From NCBI RefSeq assembly GCF_020171945.1, contig NZ_JAIVAP010000002.1, positions 186,001 to 250,000 on the forward strand: a DNA stretch of 64,000 bases. The letters run 5' to 3'. The translations under genes were made by a program, and so were the position numbers. Source of the stretch: Bacillus infantis. GTDB lineage: Bacteria > Bacillota > Bacilli > Bacillales > Cytobacillaceae. Within the stretch, counting starts at the first letter, position 1; each line of letters starts with the position of its first letter. This document shows, piece after piece, positions 1-8,111 of this stretch. The notes under the pieces were generated by a model. That model worked only from the letters and a program-made list of their open reading frames with translations, was not told the DNA's origin and did not search any database.

Positions 1-2
1 TC

Positions 3-392
3 GCCAATGAGCTTGCGAAGAAAAAGATCTCGTCCATGATCGTCTATGTCCCTGAGCTTTTAAGGGAAATGAAAAGCAGTATTGGAGATTCAACCTTAAA
101 TGAAAAGCTTGAGGCCATTAAGCGCGAGCCGATCCTGATGCTTGATGATATTGGCGCCGAAACGATGTCAAGCTGGACAAGGGACGAGGTGTTAGGACCA
201 ATCCTGCAGTTCAGGATGCTGGAGAACCTGCCAACCTTCTTTACATCCAATTTTGATATGCAGGGGCTGGAGCACCACCTGACCTACAGCCAGCGCGGCG
301 AAGAAGAAAAAATGAAAGCGCGCCGGATCATGGAGCGCATCCGCTACTTGTCTGAGCCGGTCCTGGTTGACGGGCCGAACCGCCGTGTATAA
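3..392 (+). CDS. dnaI: primosomal protein DnaI, C-terminal part (5' end outside window)
   Basis: DnaI is the AAA+ loader that places the replicative helicase DnaC on DNA with DnaB and DnaD. The reading frame is already open at base 3 (ANELAKKK...), and 129 residues are visible. The family is about 310 residues long, so roughly the N-terminal 180, including the zinc-binding domain and Walker A motif, are missing. A Walker B-like run LMLDDIGAE and a sensor-type stretch FFTSNFD are visible. The first in-frame ATG (36) is internal and is not a start. A terminator follows directly. Identity rests on the sequence and on the following ytxC and thrS genes. Confidence 0.93.
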   Translation, partial: ANELAKKKISSMIVYVPELLREMKSSIGDSTLNEKLEAIKREPILMLDDIGAETMSSWTRDEVLGPILQFRMLENLPTFFTSNFDMQGLEHHLTYSQRGEEEKMKARRIMERIRYLSEPVLVDGPNRRV

Positions 393-404
393 AGAGTGAT
401 TCTG

Positions 405-430
405 AAAACTGCCTTGTAAGGCAGTTTTTT
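405..430 (+). terminator. Rho-independent terminator after dnaI
   Basis: AACTGCCTT (407-415) pairs with AAGGCAGTT (418-426) around a 2-nt centre, followed by a T tract. It ends the dnaB-dnaI transcript. Confidence 0.85.
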
Positions 431-620
431 AATTTTGTCTCCAACAATATATCCCCCTTTTTATCCCTGTTATGCTCCGTATTTGCTTCTAAATTGTACA
501 AGTTTCCCATATACATGGAATCAGGGATATTAACGAAGGAAGCCGTATAGGTAAGGAGAGGATATCTCCCGGCGCTTGCTGCAGCTTCGAATATTGTTTA
601 ATAAACAAGGGGGGATATGA

Positions 621-1487
621 TTGATTGAAATCATTTTCCAAAATCAGCAGGATGCGAGGAAACTGCAGGATCTCCTGGAGCTTGAACTAGCATCCTCTAA
701 TATAACAGCACTTCAGCTTAAAGACGGGCATACTGTTCAGGTCAAAGCGGGCGGATTACAGGAGACGGCAGACCTGGTAAAAAGGGCGATGACACACTTC
801 ATTATAGAAACTAAGCAGGATGACTGGTTCCGCAGGATTCTTTCGGAGCGGTATTTTTATGAAGATGAGGAAGAGCAGCAGCAGATTATGGATATCATCC
901 ATTCCATTCTTGAGGGAAACAGGGATGATTTGTCTGCTTTTCTGGACGGTCCTGGACCGGAGAAAAGCCTTAGCCTCGCAATTGAAGAATTAATGTCAGG
1001 GGACATCTCTTCGTTTTCGTTCGACTCTTTTGTAAAGTTCCGCCTCCGCCCGATGATGGACCAGCTGGAACGATATGCAGCGCTTTCCATAGATGAATAT
1101 AAGATGGAGCAGGAATATCAGATGTTCATCCATATGCTGAGGGATTTCCTGAAGGGCAGGGCCCCTAAGCGCAGTGCTGTACATCTGGTGATGGGGGAGG
1201 AGACTGCCTTTTACGATGGCGGGCTTATTGAGATCAAGCGGGCTGAGCTCTTGAAGATGGTTGACCGCCGGCTGCTTTTTAACCATCCTGTTTACGTCGA
1301 TTCTGTTACGATCGCCCCGCTCCTTTCAATGGCGCCGTCAGCCATATTTCTTTATTCAGATGTACCAGACTGTCCGCTCGCCAGGACCGTCCGCAATATT
1401 TTTGAGGAAAGAGTGGTCATCCAGCCTCTTGAGGCCTTTACAGAACTGAAGAAAATCCTCTCTGCAGCAGGCAGGGAGAAAATCTGA
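621..1487 (+). CDS. ytxC: sporulation protein YtxC
   Basis: A 288-residue soluble protein of the YtxC family, known only as a putative sporulation protein in Bacillus. Its biochemical role is unknown. The start is TTG at 621, preceded by a strong GGGGGG ribosome site at 609-614. No ATG lies closer to that site in frame. The protein is acidic and largely helical by composition, with an EDEEEQQQ run near residue 80. No signal peptide or membrane segment is visible. It sits alone between the dnaI terminator and the thrS leader, as in B. subtilis. The family call comes from recognition of the sequence and position. No catalytic motif is seen. Confidence 0.85.
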   Translation: MIEIIFQNQQDARKLQDLLELELASSNITALQLKDGHTVQVKAGGLQETADLVKRAMTHFIIETKQDDWFRRILSERYFYEDEEEQQQIMDIIHSILEGNRDDLSAFLDGPGPEKSLSLAIEELMSGDISSFSFDSFVKFRLRPMMDQLERYAALSIDEYKMEQEYQMFIHMLRDFLKGRAPKRSAVHLVMGEETAFYDGGLIEIKRAELLKMVDRRLLFNHPVYVDSVTIAPLLSMAPSAIFLYSDVPDCPLARTVRNIFEERVVIQPLEAFTELKKILSAAGREKI

Positions 1488-1493
1488 AATCCC

Positions 1494-1522
1494 TTGATTT
1501 TTCCAAGATAAACTACTATAAT
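1494..1522 (+). promoter_or_regulatory. sigma-A promoter of thrS
   Basis: TTGATT (1494-1499), a 17-bp spacer and TATAAT (1517-1522). It begins just after the ytxC stop codon and drives the T-box leader. Confidence 0.75.
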
Positions 1523-1527
1523 AACGT

Positions 1528-2095
1528 ACATAATAATTCAAACACCACAAATGTAGTGACGAGGACAAGGGTATTCATTACGGTTCAAAGAGAGGGAAGC
1601 CAAGGCTGAAAACTTCCCAGCACGAATGAAATGCTTACCGCCTCCGAACAACAGCCAGGAAAAAGACAGTGATGCAAGAGTGACGAAGAGATTCGCCGCA
1701 TATCATTTCTCTCCTCTTTGATGAGAAGCAAGAAGGTCAAGGATGCAAGGGAGGGAGCGCCGGAGTGTATGGGTTATACGTGAGGACGCGAGTGAGTGCA
1801 GCAGACGAAGAGATTCGCCGCATATCATTTCTCTCCTCTTTGACCGATGAGAAGCAAGAAGGTCAAGGATGCAAGGGAGGGAGCGCCGGAGCGTATGGGT
1901 TATACGTGAGGACGCGAGTGAGTGCAGCAGACGAAGAGATTCGCCGCTTATCATTGGTCAAAGTATTGGCTGGCGGGCATGGGACCGTTATATCCCTCAC
2001 TAAGCCGGACTGCGTGATTTTATGCGTCTGGGAATTTGGGTGGAACCACGTGTTAAATACAACTCGTCCCTTCTTTAGGGACGGGTTTTTTGTTT
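1528..2095 (+). promoter_or_regulatory. threonine T-box leader of thrS, enlarged by an insertion
   Basis: A T-box riboswitch reads the charging state of tRNA-Thr. The stem-I region (about 1555-1650) has the usual GAGGACAAG and AGAGAGGGAAG elements. The likely specifier codon is ACC (Thr) at 1637-1639, followed by GCCTCCGAAC as expected. The T-box sequence is TGGAACCACG at 2041-2050, one base off the consensus TGGNACCGCG. The terminator stem is 2062-2070 with 2078-2086, followed by a long T tract. About 400 nt separate specifier and T-box, which is unusually long. The excess is the tandem duplication listed separately. Confidence 0.88.
1682..1958 (+). repeat. tandem duplication (122 and 126 bp plus partial third copy) within the thrS leader
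   Basis: Copy 1 is 1682-1803 and copy 2 is 1804-1929. A third copy starts at 1930 and breaks off near 1958. The copies begin GACGAAGAGATTCGCCGC. They differ mainly by a 4-bp CCGA insertion in copy 2 and a T/C change (GGAGTGTATG versus GGAGCGTATG). Each contains the small hairpin CGTATGGGTTATACG (TGTAT in copy 1). Open frames through the repeat on either strand look like by-products of duplication. Confidence 0.9.
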
Positions 2096-2120
2096 TTTAA
2101 GCACATAAGGAGGAATTTTC

Positions 2121-4052
2121 ATGTCAGAAGTAATTAAATTGACTTTTCCGGATGGAGCTGTAAAGGAATTTCCGAAAGGGACATCTACAGAGGATGTGGC
2201 TGCATCCATCAGCCCGGGATTGAAGAAAAAAGCGCTGGCCGGAAAGCTGAACGGCACTATGTACGATCTTCGCAGGCCGATAGAAGAAGATGGTTCTATT
2301 GAAATCGTCACACAGGGCAGCGATGAAGCGCTCGAGGTTCTTCGCCACAGTACAGCCCACTTGATGGCTCAGGCCATCAAACGCCTGCACAAGGGCGCCA
2401 AATTCGGTGTAGGCCCTGTCATCGAAGGCGGATTCTATTATGATGTGGATCTTGAAGAATCACTGACTCCAGAAGACCTGGCCCTGATTGAAAAAGAGAT
2501 GGCTAAAATTGTCAATGAAAACATTGATGTGCATCGAAAAGCAGTAAGCCGCGAGGAAGCAGTGGAGTTCTTCAAGGAAATCGGCGACGAGTACAAGCTT
2601 GAATTGATTGAAGCGATTCCGGAGGGGGAAACTGTCACTCTTTATGAGCAGGGTGATTTCACAGACCTTTGCCGCGGTGTCCATGTGCCTTCCACAGGCA
2701 AGATCAAGGAATTCAAGCTGCTCAGCATTGCCGGTGCTTACTGGCGCGGAGACAGCGACAATAAGATGCTGCAGCGCATTTACGGGACAGCATTCTTTAA
2801 GAAAGAAGATCTGGCTGAGCATCTGCGCCTGCTCGAAGAAGCGAAAGAGCGCGACCATAGGAAGATCGGCAAAGAGCTTGATCTGTTCATGACATCCCAG
2901 AAGGTCGGCCAGGGGCTGCCAATGTGGCTGCCGAAGGGTGCAACCATCCGCCGCATCGTCGAGCGCTATATCGTTGATAAGGAACAGCGCCTCGGCTATG
3001 AGCATGTATATACGCCGGTTATGGCAAATGTTGAGCTTTATAAAACATCCGGACACTGGGACCACTACCAGGAAGATATGTTCCCTGTCATGGAAATGGA
3101 TAATGAGGAACTTGTCCTCCGCCCGATGAACTGCCCGCACCATATGATGATTTATAAAAACAGCATCCACAGCTACCGTGAGCTGCCGATCAGGATTGCC
3201 GAGCTTGGCACCATGCACCGCTATGAAATGTCCGGTGCGCTGTCCGGACTGCAGCGTGTGCGCGGGATGACTTTGAATGATGCCCATATTTTTGTGCGCC
3301 CGGACCAGATCAAGGAAGAATTCAAGCGCGTCGTCCACCTGATTCTCGAAGTATATAAAGACTTCAACATTGAAGATTATTCATTCCGCCTGTCTTACCG
3401 AGATCCTCAGGACACAGAGAAATACTTCAATGACGATGAGATGTGGGAAAAAGCACAATCCATGCTGAAGGAAGCGATGGACGAGCTTGGCCTGGACTAC
3501 TATGAAGCAGAAGGAGAGGCAGCATTTTACGGGCCTAAGCTGGACGTGATGGTAAAAACAGCGCTAGGCAAAGAAGAAACACTTTCCACTGCCCAGCTCG
3601 ATTTCCTTCTGCCTGAGCGCTTTGATCTCTCTTATGTCGGCGAAGACGGAAAGCAGCACCGCCCTGTCGTCATCCACCGCGGTGTCGTCTCCACGATGGA
3701 ACGCTTTGTAGCTTTCCTTATCGAAGAATATAAGGGGGCATTCCCGACATGGCTGGCACCGGTACAGGTACAGGTGATCCCGGTTTCCCCTGACGCCCAT
3801 TTCGACTATGCGAAAAAGGTTCAGGAAGAGCTCCAGGCTCAAGGCTACAGGGTGGAATTGGATGCCCGCAATGAGAAGATCGGCTACAAAATCCGCGAAG
3901 CACAGATGCAAAAAATCCCTTATATGCTCGTTCTTGGGGACAAAGAAGTTTCTGATAGTGCGGTAAATGTCCGTAAATACGGCGAGCAGAAGTCTGAGAC
4001 CATGTCATTTGATGTATTCAAGGATTCACTGAAGGAAGATACAGTGAGATAA
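2121..4052 (+). CDS. thrS: threonyl-tRNA synthetase
   Basis: A class II synthetase that charges tRNA-Thr with threonine in the cytoplasm. It has 643 residues, the normal length. Domains in order: an N-terminal TGS domain (about 1-62), the editing domain with HxxxH (H76 and H80 in HSTAHLMA), the catalytic core with the zinc-site motif MNCPHHMM near residue 335, and the C-terminal anticodon-binding domain. ATG 2121 follows AAGGAGG at the usual distance. Expression is expected to be induced by uncharged tRNA-Thr through the T-box just upstream. A terminator follows immediately, so it is a single-gene unit. Confidence 0.98.
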   Translation: MSEVIKLTFPDGAVKEFPKGTSTEDVAASISPGLKKKALAGKLNGTMYDLRRPIEEDGSIEIVTQGSDEALEVLRHSTAHLMAQAIKRLHKGAKFGVGPVIEGGFYYDVDLEESLTPEDLALIEKEMAKIVNENIDVHRKAVSREEAVEFFKEIGDEYKLELIEAIPEGETVTLYEQGDFTDLCRGVHVPSTGKIKEFKLLSIAGAYWRGDSDNKMLQRIYGTAFFKKEDLAEHLRLLEEAKERDHRKIGKELDLFMTSQKVGQGLPMWLPKGATIRRIVERYIVDKEQRLGYEHVYTPVMANVELYKTSGHWDHYQEDMFPVMEMDNEELVLRPMNCPHHMMIYKNSIHSYRELPIRIAELGTMHRYEMSGALSGLQRVRGMTLNDAHIFVRPDQIKEEFKRVVHLILEVYKDFNIEDYSFRLSYRDPQDTEKYFNDDEMWEKAQSMLKEAMDELGLDYYEAEGEAAFYGPKLDVMVKTALGKEETLSTAQLDFLLPERFDLSYVGEDGKQHRPVVIHRGVVSTMERFVAFLIEEYKGAFPTWLAPVQVQVIPVSPDAHFDYAKKVQEELQAQGYRVELDARNEKIGYKIREAQMQKIPYMLVLGDKEVSDSAVNVRKYGEQKSETMSFDVFKDSLKEDTVR

Positions 4053-4062
4053 CAATTTTTAC

Positions 4063-4086
4063 AGGGAGGCTTCGGCCTCTCTTTTT
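4063..4086 (+). terminator. Rho-independent terminator after thrS
   Basis: AGGGAGGC-TTCG-GCCTCTCT hairpin with a UUCG tetraloop (4063-4082), followed by a T tract. Confidence 0.85.
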
Positions 4087-4091
4087 AGTAG

Positions 4092-4265
4092 TTAAACTTT
4101 GTTAGCAAAGTTGATTTGGGCTCATTCGTGTGAAACCTTGTTCACACGCCTTTCAGCTGTGCTGAAAGGCAGCCAGATATTCACCCTGCTGCCGAGAAAG
4201 CTCGCTTTCACAGCGGCAGGGTGAATATCTGGCTAAATGAGCCCAAAATCAACAACAATGTTTAA
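4092..4265. repeat. multi-branched palindromic element, long copy
   Basis: An outer inverted repeat joins 4092-4126 to 4235-4265, including GGGCTCATT against AATGAGCCC. Inside are three or four further hairpins: CGTGTGAA/TTCACACG (4127-4134/4141-4148), CCTTTCAGC/GCTGAAAGG (4149-4157/4161-4169), and a 21-bp stem 4171-4194/4214-4234 with a 3-base bulge that itself encloses GAAAGC/GCTTTC (4196-4209). It has no coding capacity. A shorter relative lies at 37894-38020. It resembles a MITE or a dispersed structured repeat, but no transposase or clear target duplication is visible. Confidence 0.8.
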
Positions 4266-4372
4266 TTCAGCCTAAAATTATAACGATCAAGAAAAAATAT
4301 AAGCGAAAACTATTGCAAGAAATCAATTTCTTTGATAGAATTCAAATCGTTGTGATAAAAACATCTATTCGT

Positions 4373-4402
4373 TTGACACGAAATTATCATTTGTGATATA
4401 GT
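4373..4402 (+). promoter_or_regulatory. sigma-A promoter of the infC operon
   Basis: TTGACA (4373-4378), an 18-bp spacer and TATAGT (4397-4402), just upstream of the L20 leader. Confidence 0.7.
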
Positions 4403-4417
4403 TACTTAGGTAAATTG

Positions 4418-4550
4418 AATACGGCTTTGAGGAAAAGAAGAAGCACCCGCTTCTCACCTGGCTGACGCAAAGAGCAGTTGGCAGGTTTTACTGAAACAGC
4501 TTTTAACTTGTCGTTTCGTAAGTGTGGGTGATTTCATCCGCACTTTTTTA
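4418..4550 (+). promoter_or_regulatory. ribosomal protein L20 leader with attenuator
   Basis: A structured leader between promoter and infC, matching the Bacillus L20 autoregulatory leader in position and form. It has paired segments around 4440-4515 and ends in an intrinsic terminator: an 11-bp stem 4521-4531/4535-4545 followed by TTTTTTA. In B. subtilis L20 binds this leader and promotes premature termination of infC-rpmI-rplT. I infer the same here. Confidence 0.8.
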
Positions 4551-4687
4551 TATGTCTATAAAGCTTTATGATGTAATATTGTCAGTGTCATGCTGGATGC
4601 AGCGTGGGATTCGGTGCAGGTTCTGCAGCTTGCGGCTGCTCTTGACTCAGACGTTGTATTCGCACAAAACCTTGGAGGTGGCTAACT

Positions 4688-5206
4688 ATTAGCAAACAAG
4701 ATATGTTGTTAAACGAGGGCATCCGCGCCCGTGAAGTTCGTCTAATTGACCAAAATGGCGAGCAATTGGGAATCAAGTCCAAGAATGAAGCGCTGGAAAT
4801 TGCTACACGCGTAAATCTTGACGTTGTTCTTGTTGCGCCAAATGCTAAACCTCCTGTAGCCCGCATCATGGACTATGGAAAGTTTAAGTTTGAGCAGCAG
4901 AAGAAGGAAAAAGAAGCTCGCAAAAACCAAAAGATTATCAATATCAAAGAAGTTCGCTTAAGTCCGACTATTGATGAGCATGACTTTAATACAAAGCTGC
5001 GAAATGCAATTAAGTTCCTGGAAAAGGGCGATAAAGTAAAAGCTTCGATCCGATTCAAAGGTCGTGCGATTACACATAAGGAAATTGGTCAGCGTGTTTT
5101 AGTCCGTTTTGCGGAAGCCTGCAAGGAAGTTGCAGCTGTGGAATCACATCCGAAAATGGACGGACGCAGCATGTTCATGGTCTTAGCACCTAAAATCGAC
5201 AAGTAA
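4688..5206 (+). CDS. infC: translation initiation factor IF-3
   Basis: IF-3 binds the 30S subunit and checks start-codon choice. The start is ATT at 4688: GGAGGTGG lies at 4674-4681, and the frame reads (M)[20 protein letters not shown], matching the family N-terminus. The first ATG in frame (4703) would cut five residues and lies too far from the ribosome site. The product has 172 residues with the usual two domains, N-terminal to about residue 80 and then C-terminal ([13 protein letters not shown] onward). The AUU start is the known device by which IF-3 represses its own translation. It is first in an operon with rpmI and rplT. Confidence 0.96.
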   Translation: MSKQDMLLNEGIRAREVRLIDQNGEQLGIKSKNEALEIATRVNLDVVLVAPNAKPPVARIMDYGKFKFEQQKKEKEARKNQKIINIKEVRLSPTIDEHDFNTKLRNAIKFLEKGDKVKASIRFKGRAITHKEIGQRVLVRFAEACKEVAAVESHPKMDGRSMFMVLAPKIDK

Positions 5207-5222
5207 AGAGGGGGAATTCCAC

Positions 5223-5423
5223 ATGCCAAAAATGAAAACTCACCGCGGTACAGCTAAGCGCTTCAAGAAGACTGGTTCAGGCAAACTGAAACGTTCTCAC
5301 GCTTACACTAGCCACTTATTTGCTAACAAATCAACTAAACAAAAGCGTAAGCTTCGTAAAGCTGCGATTGTTTCCAAAGGCGATTTCAGACGCATTCGCC
5401 ATATGCTAGACAACATTAAGTAA
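5223..5423 (+). CDS. rpmI: 50S ribosomal protein L35
   Basis: 66 residues, highly basic, beginning [18 protein letters not shown], typical of L35. It is a structural protein of the large subunit. ATG 5223 follows GAGGGGG. It lies 16 nt after infC and 25 nt before rplT in one operon. Confidence 0.98.
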   Translation: MPKMKTHRGTAKRFKKTGSGKLKRSHAYTSHLFANKSTKQKRKLRKAAIVSKGDFRRIRHMLDNIK

Positions 5424-5448
5424 TTTCCGAATATAGGAGGGAAAAGAT

Positions 5449-5808
5449 ATGCCACGTGTAAAAGGCGGTACAGTTACTCGCAAACGTCGTAAAAAAGTTC
5501 TTAAATTAGCCAAAGGTTATTTCGGTTCAAAACATACATTATATAAAGTTGCTAACCAGCAGGTTATGAAATCATTAATGTATGCATACCGTGACCGTCG
5601 CCAGAAAAAGCGCGACTTCCGTAAACTATGGATCACTCGTATCAATGCGGCTGCCCGCATGAACGGTCTTTCTTACAGCCGTTTGATGCATGGCCTTAAA
5701 GTTGCAGGCATCGAAGTGAACCGCAAAATGCTTGCTGAACTTGCAGTTGCTGACGAAAAAGCATTTGCTGAATTAGCTTCTGTTGCAAAGCAGAACCTGA
5801 GCAAGTAA
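5449..5808 (+). CDS. rplT: 50S ribosomal protein L20
   Basis: 119 residues, beginning [17 protein letters not shown], with a long basic N-terminal extension and a globular C-terminal half. It is needed early in 50S assembly and is the expected ligand of the leader upstream of infC. The ribosome site is GGAGGG, eight bases before ATG. It is last in the infC operon and is followed by a terminator. Confidence 0.98.
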   Translation: MPRVKGGTVTRKRRKKVLKLAKGYFGSKHTLYKVANQQVMKSLMYAYRDRRQKKRDFRKLWITRINAAARMNGLSYSRLMHGLKVAGIEVNRKMLAELAVADEKAFAELASVAKQNLSK

Positions 5809-5825
5809 TAAGGCTGAGGCCTTTA

Positions 5826-5858
5826 AAAAGCCATTCTCGCTATGAGGATGGCTTTTTT
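5826..5858 (+). terminator. Rho-independent terminator after rplT
   Basis: AAAAGCCAT pairs with ATGGCTTTT around an imperfect inner stem, followed by a run of six T. Confidence 0.8.
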
Positions 5859-5888
5859 CAATAATATACATAAAGGGGCTGACTGATA

Positions 5889-6158
5889 ATGGAATGGGCT
5901 GCTTTGTATTTGCTGCTGATCAATGCAGCAGGCTTTTTTATTATGAGGGCAGATAAACAAAAAGCACGGAAAAATCAATATCGGATAAGCGAAAAAACAC
6001 TTTGGACCATAGCTTTTGTTTTCGGTGCCCCGGGAATGTACGCCGGCATGAACAAATTCAGGCATAAAACAAAGCATGATGCTTTTAAATACGGGCTGCC
6101 GGCCCTGAGCATGCTTGAAGCGGCAGTCTGTATATATTTGCTTGCCGTTTGGTCATAA
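5889..6158 (+). CDS. ysdA: DUF1294 family membrane protein (YsdA)
   Basis: An 89-residue integral membrane protein with three hydrophobic segments at about 3-19, 36-53 and 69-87. Between them are the family signatures KQKARKNQYRISEKTLW and FRHKTKHDAFKYG. The function of the DUF1294 family is not known. It sits just after the rplT terminator, as ysdA does in B. subtilis. Read-through expression with the infC operon is possible. Confidence 0.85.
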   Translation: MEWAALYLLLINAAGFFIMRADKQKARKNQYRISEKTLWTIAFVFGAPGMYAGMNKFRHKTKHDAFKYGLPALSMLEAAVCIYLLAVWS

Positions 6159-6221
6159 GCTGCCTTCATTTGCTATATGTTAAAGTAACATCATGATTTA
6201 ACAGCAAAGAAGGTGGCAACC

Positions 6222-6794
6222 ATGAATGAAATGCTGTCTCTCGTATTGGCCGCTGTCCATACGGGCGGCTGGCTGTCTCCGGTCTTATTCATTCTGCTTC
6301 ATACAATAAGGCAGTTTCTTTTCGTGCCTGCTGCCGCTATTTGCATAGCTGGAGGAGCGGCATTCGGAACGGCTGCGGGCACCGCCTATTCTGCTGCAGG
6401 GCTGCTGCTTGGGAATATGCTCTTTTATTGGATGCTGGAAAAGATGCCTGCTGCCCGAAGCAAGCTGTCTTCTTTGAAGAAACGCTGGTTCGGGGAATAC
6501 AGGAATTTAACTGCAGGCCAGGTGGCTGTTCTCAGGCTGATCCCTTTCGTTCATTATCATCTGCTCACTTTTTGTCTGCTCGAGCGATATAAACGGTTTG
6601 GGGAGTTTGTGAAGGGCAGCTGGGTGACCAATCTGCCGATGGCGGTATGCTATACCATGTTTGGCGGTTTCATCAGCCGATTTTCACTTCCGGCCGCATT
6701 GGCAATCCTGCTGATACTTGGAGTTTTAGTGTATATACTAAGAGAAAGAATGAGCGTCATTGGATGGCGGGATTTTTTCAAGGAAACAGCATGA
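6222..6794 (+). CDS. TVP38/TMEM64-family (VTT/DedA-like) membrane protein
   Basis: A polytopic membrane protein of 190 residues. Hydrophobic segments lie at about 5-22, 27-50, 56-72, 125-145 and 155-175. The glycine-rich stretch IAGGAAFGTAAGTAYSAAG and the later AVLRLIPFVHYHLLTF resemble the VTT (SNARE-associated) domain fold. Members are linked to membrane lipid handling, but no substrate can be read here. ATG 6222 is chosen because AAGGTGG (6210-6216) stands six bases before it. An upstream GTG at 6213 would lie inside that ribosome site. I recall no such gene at this place in B. subtilis. Confidence 0.7.
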   Translation: MNEMLSLVLAAVHTGGWLSPVLFILLHTIRQFLFVPAAAICIAGGAAFGTAAGTAYSAAGLLLGNMLFYWMLEKMPAARSKLSSLKKRWFGEYRNLTAGQVAVLRLIPFVHYHLLTFCLLERYKRFGEFVKGSWVTNLPMAVCYTMFGGFISRFSLPAALAILLILGVLVYILRERMSVIGWRDFFKETA

Positions 6795-6851
6795 GAAGAC
6801 CATGGCACAGACCGCTGGCGGGGACTTGGTATAAATGTTTTTTCTGTATGA

Positions 6852-6888
6852 TAAAAAGGCGCCAGCCGTAGGATTGGCGCCTCTTCCT
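6852..6888. terminator. bidirectional terminator between the TVP38-like gene and ysdB
   Basis: GGCGCCA (6858-6864) pairs with TGGCGCC (6875-6881). An A run precedes it and a T-rich run follows, so it can serve both converging genes. Confidence 0.75.
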
Positions 6889-6949
6889 TTTGTAAAATTT
6901 AGCGTTAGCAGTGTTTCATGTTAGTTTCAGGCTCGGAATTTCCTGAAAA

Positions 6950-7345
6950 TTAAATGGAGTCTGTGCCTTTGCTCATGAATTCCTTGATGGGGCTCTTCCA
7001 ATCAAGTTTTGCATTGGGATATTGCTCCGAAATTTTTCTTTCAATGAATTGGAAGTCTTCCCGTACCATCCCTTTGAGAGAGGACAGATTATGCGGCCAA
7101 ATGAAAATGGAAACAACCTCAAAAGCATTGTCAGTGGTGCCTAAATATTTCTCCCCCTCAAGCAGGACGCCCTTATACGTAATCAGGAAATTTTTGCGGA
7201 CATTATTCTGGTCATCAAGGAAATAATAGCGCTTTTGTTCATGGGCAAGCTCGAGCTTCCGTTTTGGGTTAATTATATATTTAACGCATGTGTAGATGAG
7301 AAATAAAATGAGTGCAAACAAAAGCAAGCGTATCGCCCACATCAT
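6950..7345 (-). CDS. ysdB: sigma-W pathway protein YsdB
   Basis: 131 residues with one N-terminal membrane anchor (about 4-22) and a polar cytoplasmic part containing NPKRKLELAHEQKRYYFLDD. It matches YsdB, named in B. subtilis as a member of the sigma-W (envelope stress) regulon. Its biochemical role is not established. ATG at 7345 follows GGAGGT. A sigma-W-type promoter lies 36-61 bases upstream, which supports the assignment independently. It is transcribed against its neighbours. Confidence 0.8.
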   Translation of the reverse strand: MMWAIRLLLFALILFLIYTCVKYIINPKRKLELAHEQKRYYFLDDQNNVRKNFLITYKGVLLEGEKYLGTTDNAFEVVSIFIWPHNLSSLKGMVREDFQFIERKISEQYPNAKLDWKSPIKEFMSKGTDSI

Positions 7346-7380
7346 AAAATACCTCCGCTGGTCACAGTTTTATCTTTATT

Positions 7381-7406
7381 TACGGATATATCTCAAAAAA
7401 GTTTCG
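7381..7406 (-). promoter_or_regulatory. candidate sigma-W promoter of ysdB
   Basis: On the - strand, CGAAAC (7406-7401), a spacer of exactly 16 bp and CGTA (7384-7381), against the ECF sigma-W consensus TGAAAC-N16-CGTA. One base differs in the -35 element. The T-rich start of the spacer also fits. Confidence 0.7.
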
Positions 7407-7511
7407 TTCTTTTTTATATTTGTTATAATTTTTTCTGACGGGTGATTTTTGCTGGTCAATCTCCGTCAGCAAGTCGTTCTGAAACCAGCTGAAAGGAGAT
7501 GTTTATCTGCT

Positions 7512-8000
7512 GTGAATATCAACAAACTTTTTGATATGCAAAAGGCGCTTGACCATCATATTGAGACAGAGCATAAATTGACGGAAGAAAATCTATTTGA
7601 CAGAAAGGTCCTGGCCCTTTTGGTAGAGCTGGGCGAGCTTGCCAATGAAACAAGGTGCTTCAAGTTTTGGAGCCAGAAGCCAGCTTCTGAGCCTGCAGTG
7701 ATCCTTGAGGAATTCGTCGACGGCGTCCATTTCATCCTGTCACTCGGAATTGAGTGCGGATTTGAGGGAGGTGCCGCCATTGAGCTGCAGGAAAAGGGCG
7801 AATCACTGTCCCATCAGTTTCTGAACCTCTATCATTTGATAGACAAATTCAGTGCTTCCAGGACCCTCATGGACTTTAATGTGCTTTTTGGCGCATATAT
7901 AGGCCTTGCAGAAATGCTCGGGTTTTCTGAAGAACAAATCGAGAGGGCTTATGTGGAGAAGAATGAAGTGAATTATGAGAGGCAGCGCCAGGGATACTAG
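7512..8000 (+). CDS. dimeric (all-alpha) dUTP diphosphatase
   Basis: Hydrolyses dUTP to dUMP and pyrophosphate, keeping uracil out of DNA and feeding dTMP synthesis. It has 162 residues. The metal-binding pattern of the all-alpha NTP-pyrophosphatase (dUTPase_2) family is visible: ELGELANE followed by KFW and then EEFVDGVHF (ExxE...ExxD). GTG 7512 is preferred because GAAAGGAGA (7490-7498) lies in front of it, and the frame then reads MNINKLFDMQKALD. Upstream TTG codons in frame lack a ribosome site. It is not part of this neighbourhood in B. subtilis as I recall, so it may be an insertion. Confidence 0.85.
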   Translation: MNINKLFDMQKALDHHIETEHKLTEENLFDRKVLALLVELGELANETRCFKFWSQKPASEPAVILEEFVDGVHFILSLGIECGFEGGAAIELQEKGESLSHQFLNLYHLIDKFSASRTLMDFNVLFGAYIGLAEMLGFSEEQIERAYVEKNEVNYERQRQGY

Positions 8001-8111
8001 CAGATAGCCTTGCCTCATTAAGGAAACCGAATGATTCGGATTTTTCTTTTTACACCATGGGACAGTAAGGTATAATGGAGAAGAAAATAAATATTAAGGG
8101 AGTCGAAACAT

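Noticed and set aside
1703-1954. 83-residue repeat protein on the - strand within the thrS leader
   Set aside because: Its internal repetition comes from the DNA duplication. It has no ribosome site and lies inside a T-box leader.
1765-2100. 111-residue + strand ORF in the thrS leader
   Set aside because: It runs through the T-box and terminator and ends in the T tract. No start signal.
2460-3338. 292-residue - strand ORF
   Set aside because: Antisense to thrS with no recognisable sequence.
4092-4265. tRNA or tmRNA-like gene
   Set aside because: The branched fold suggests it, but there is no T-arm consensus, anticodon arm or CCA end.
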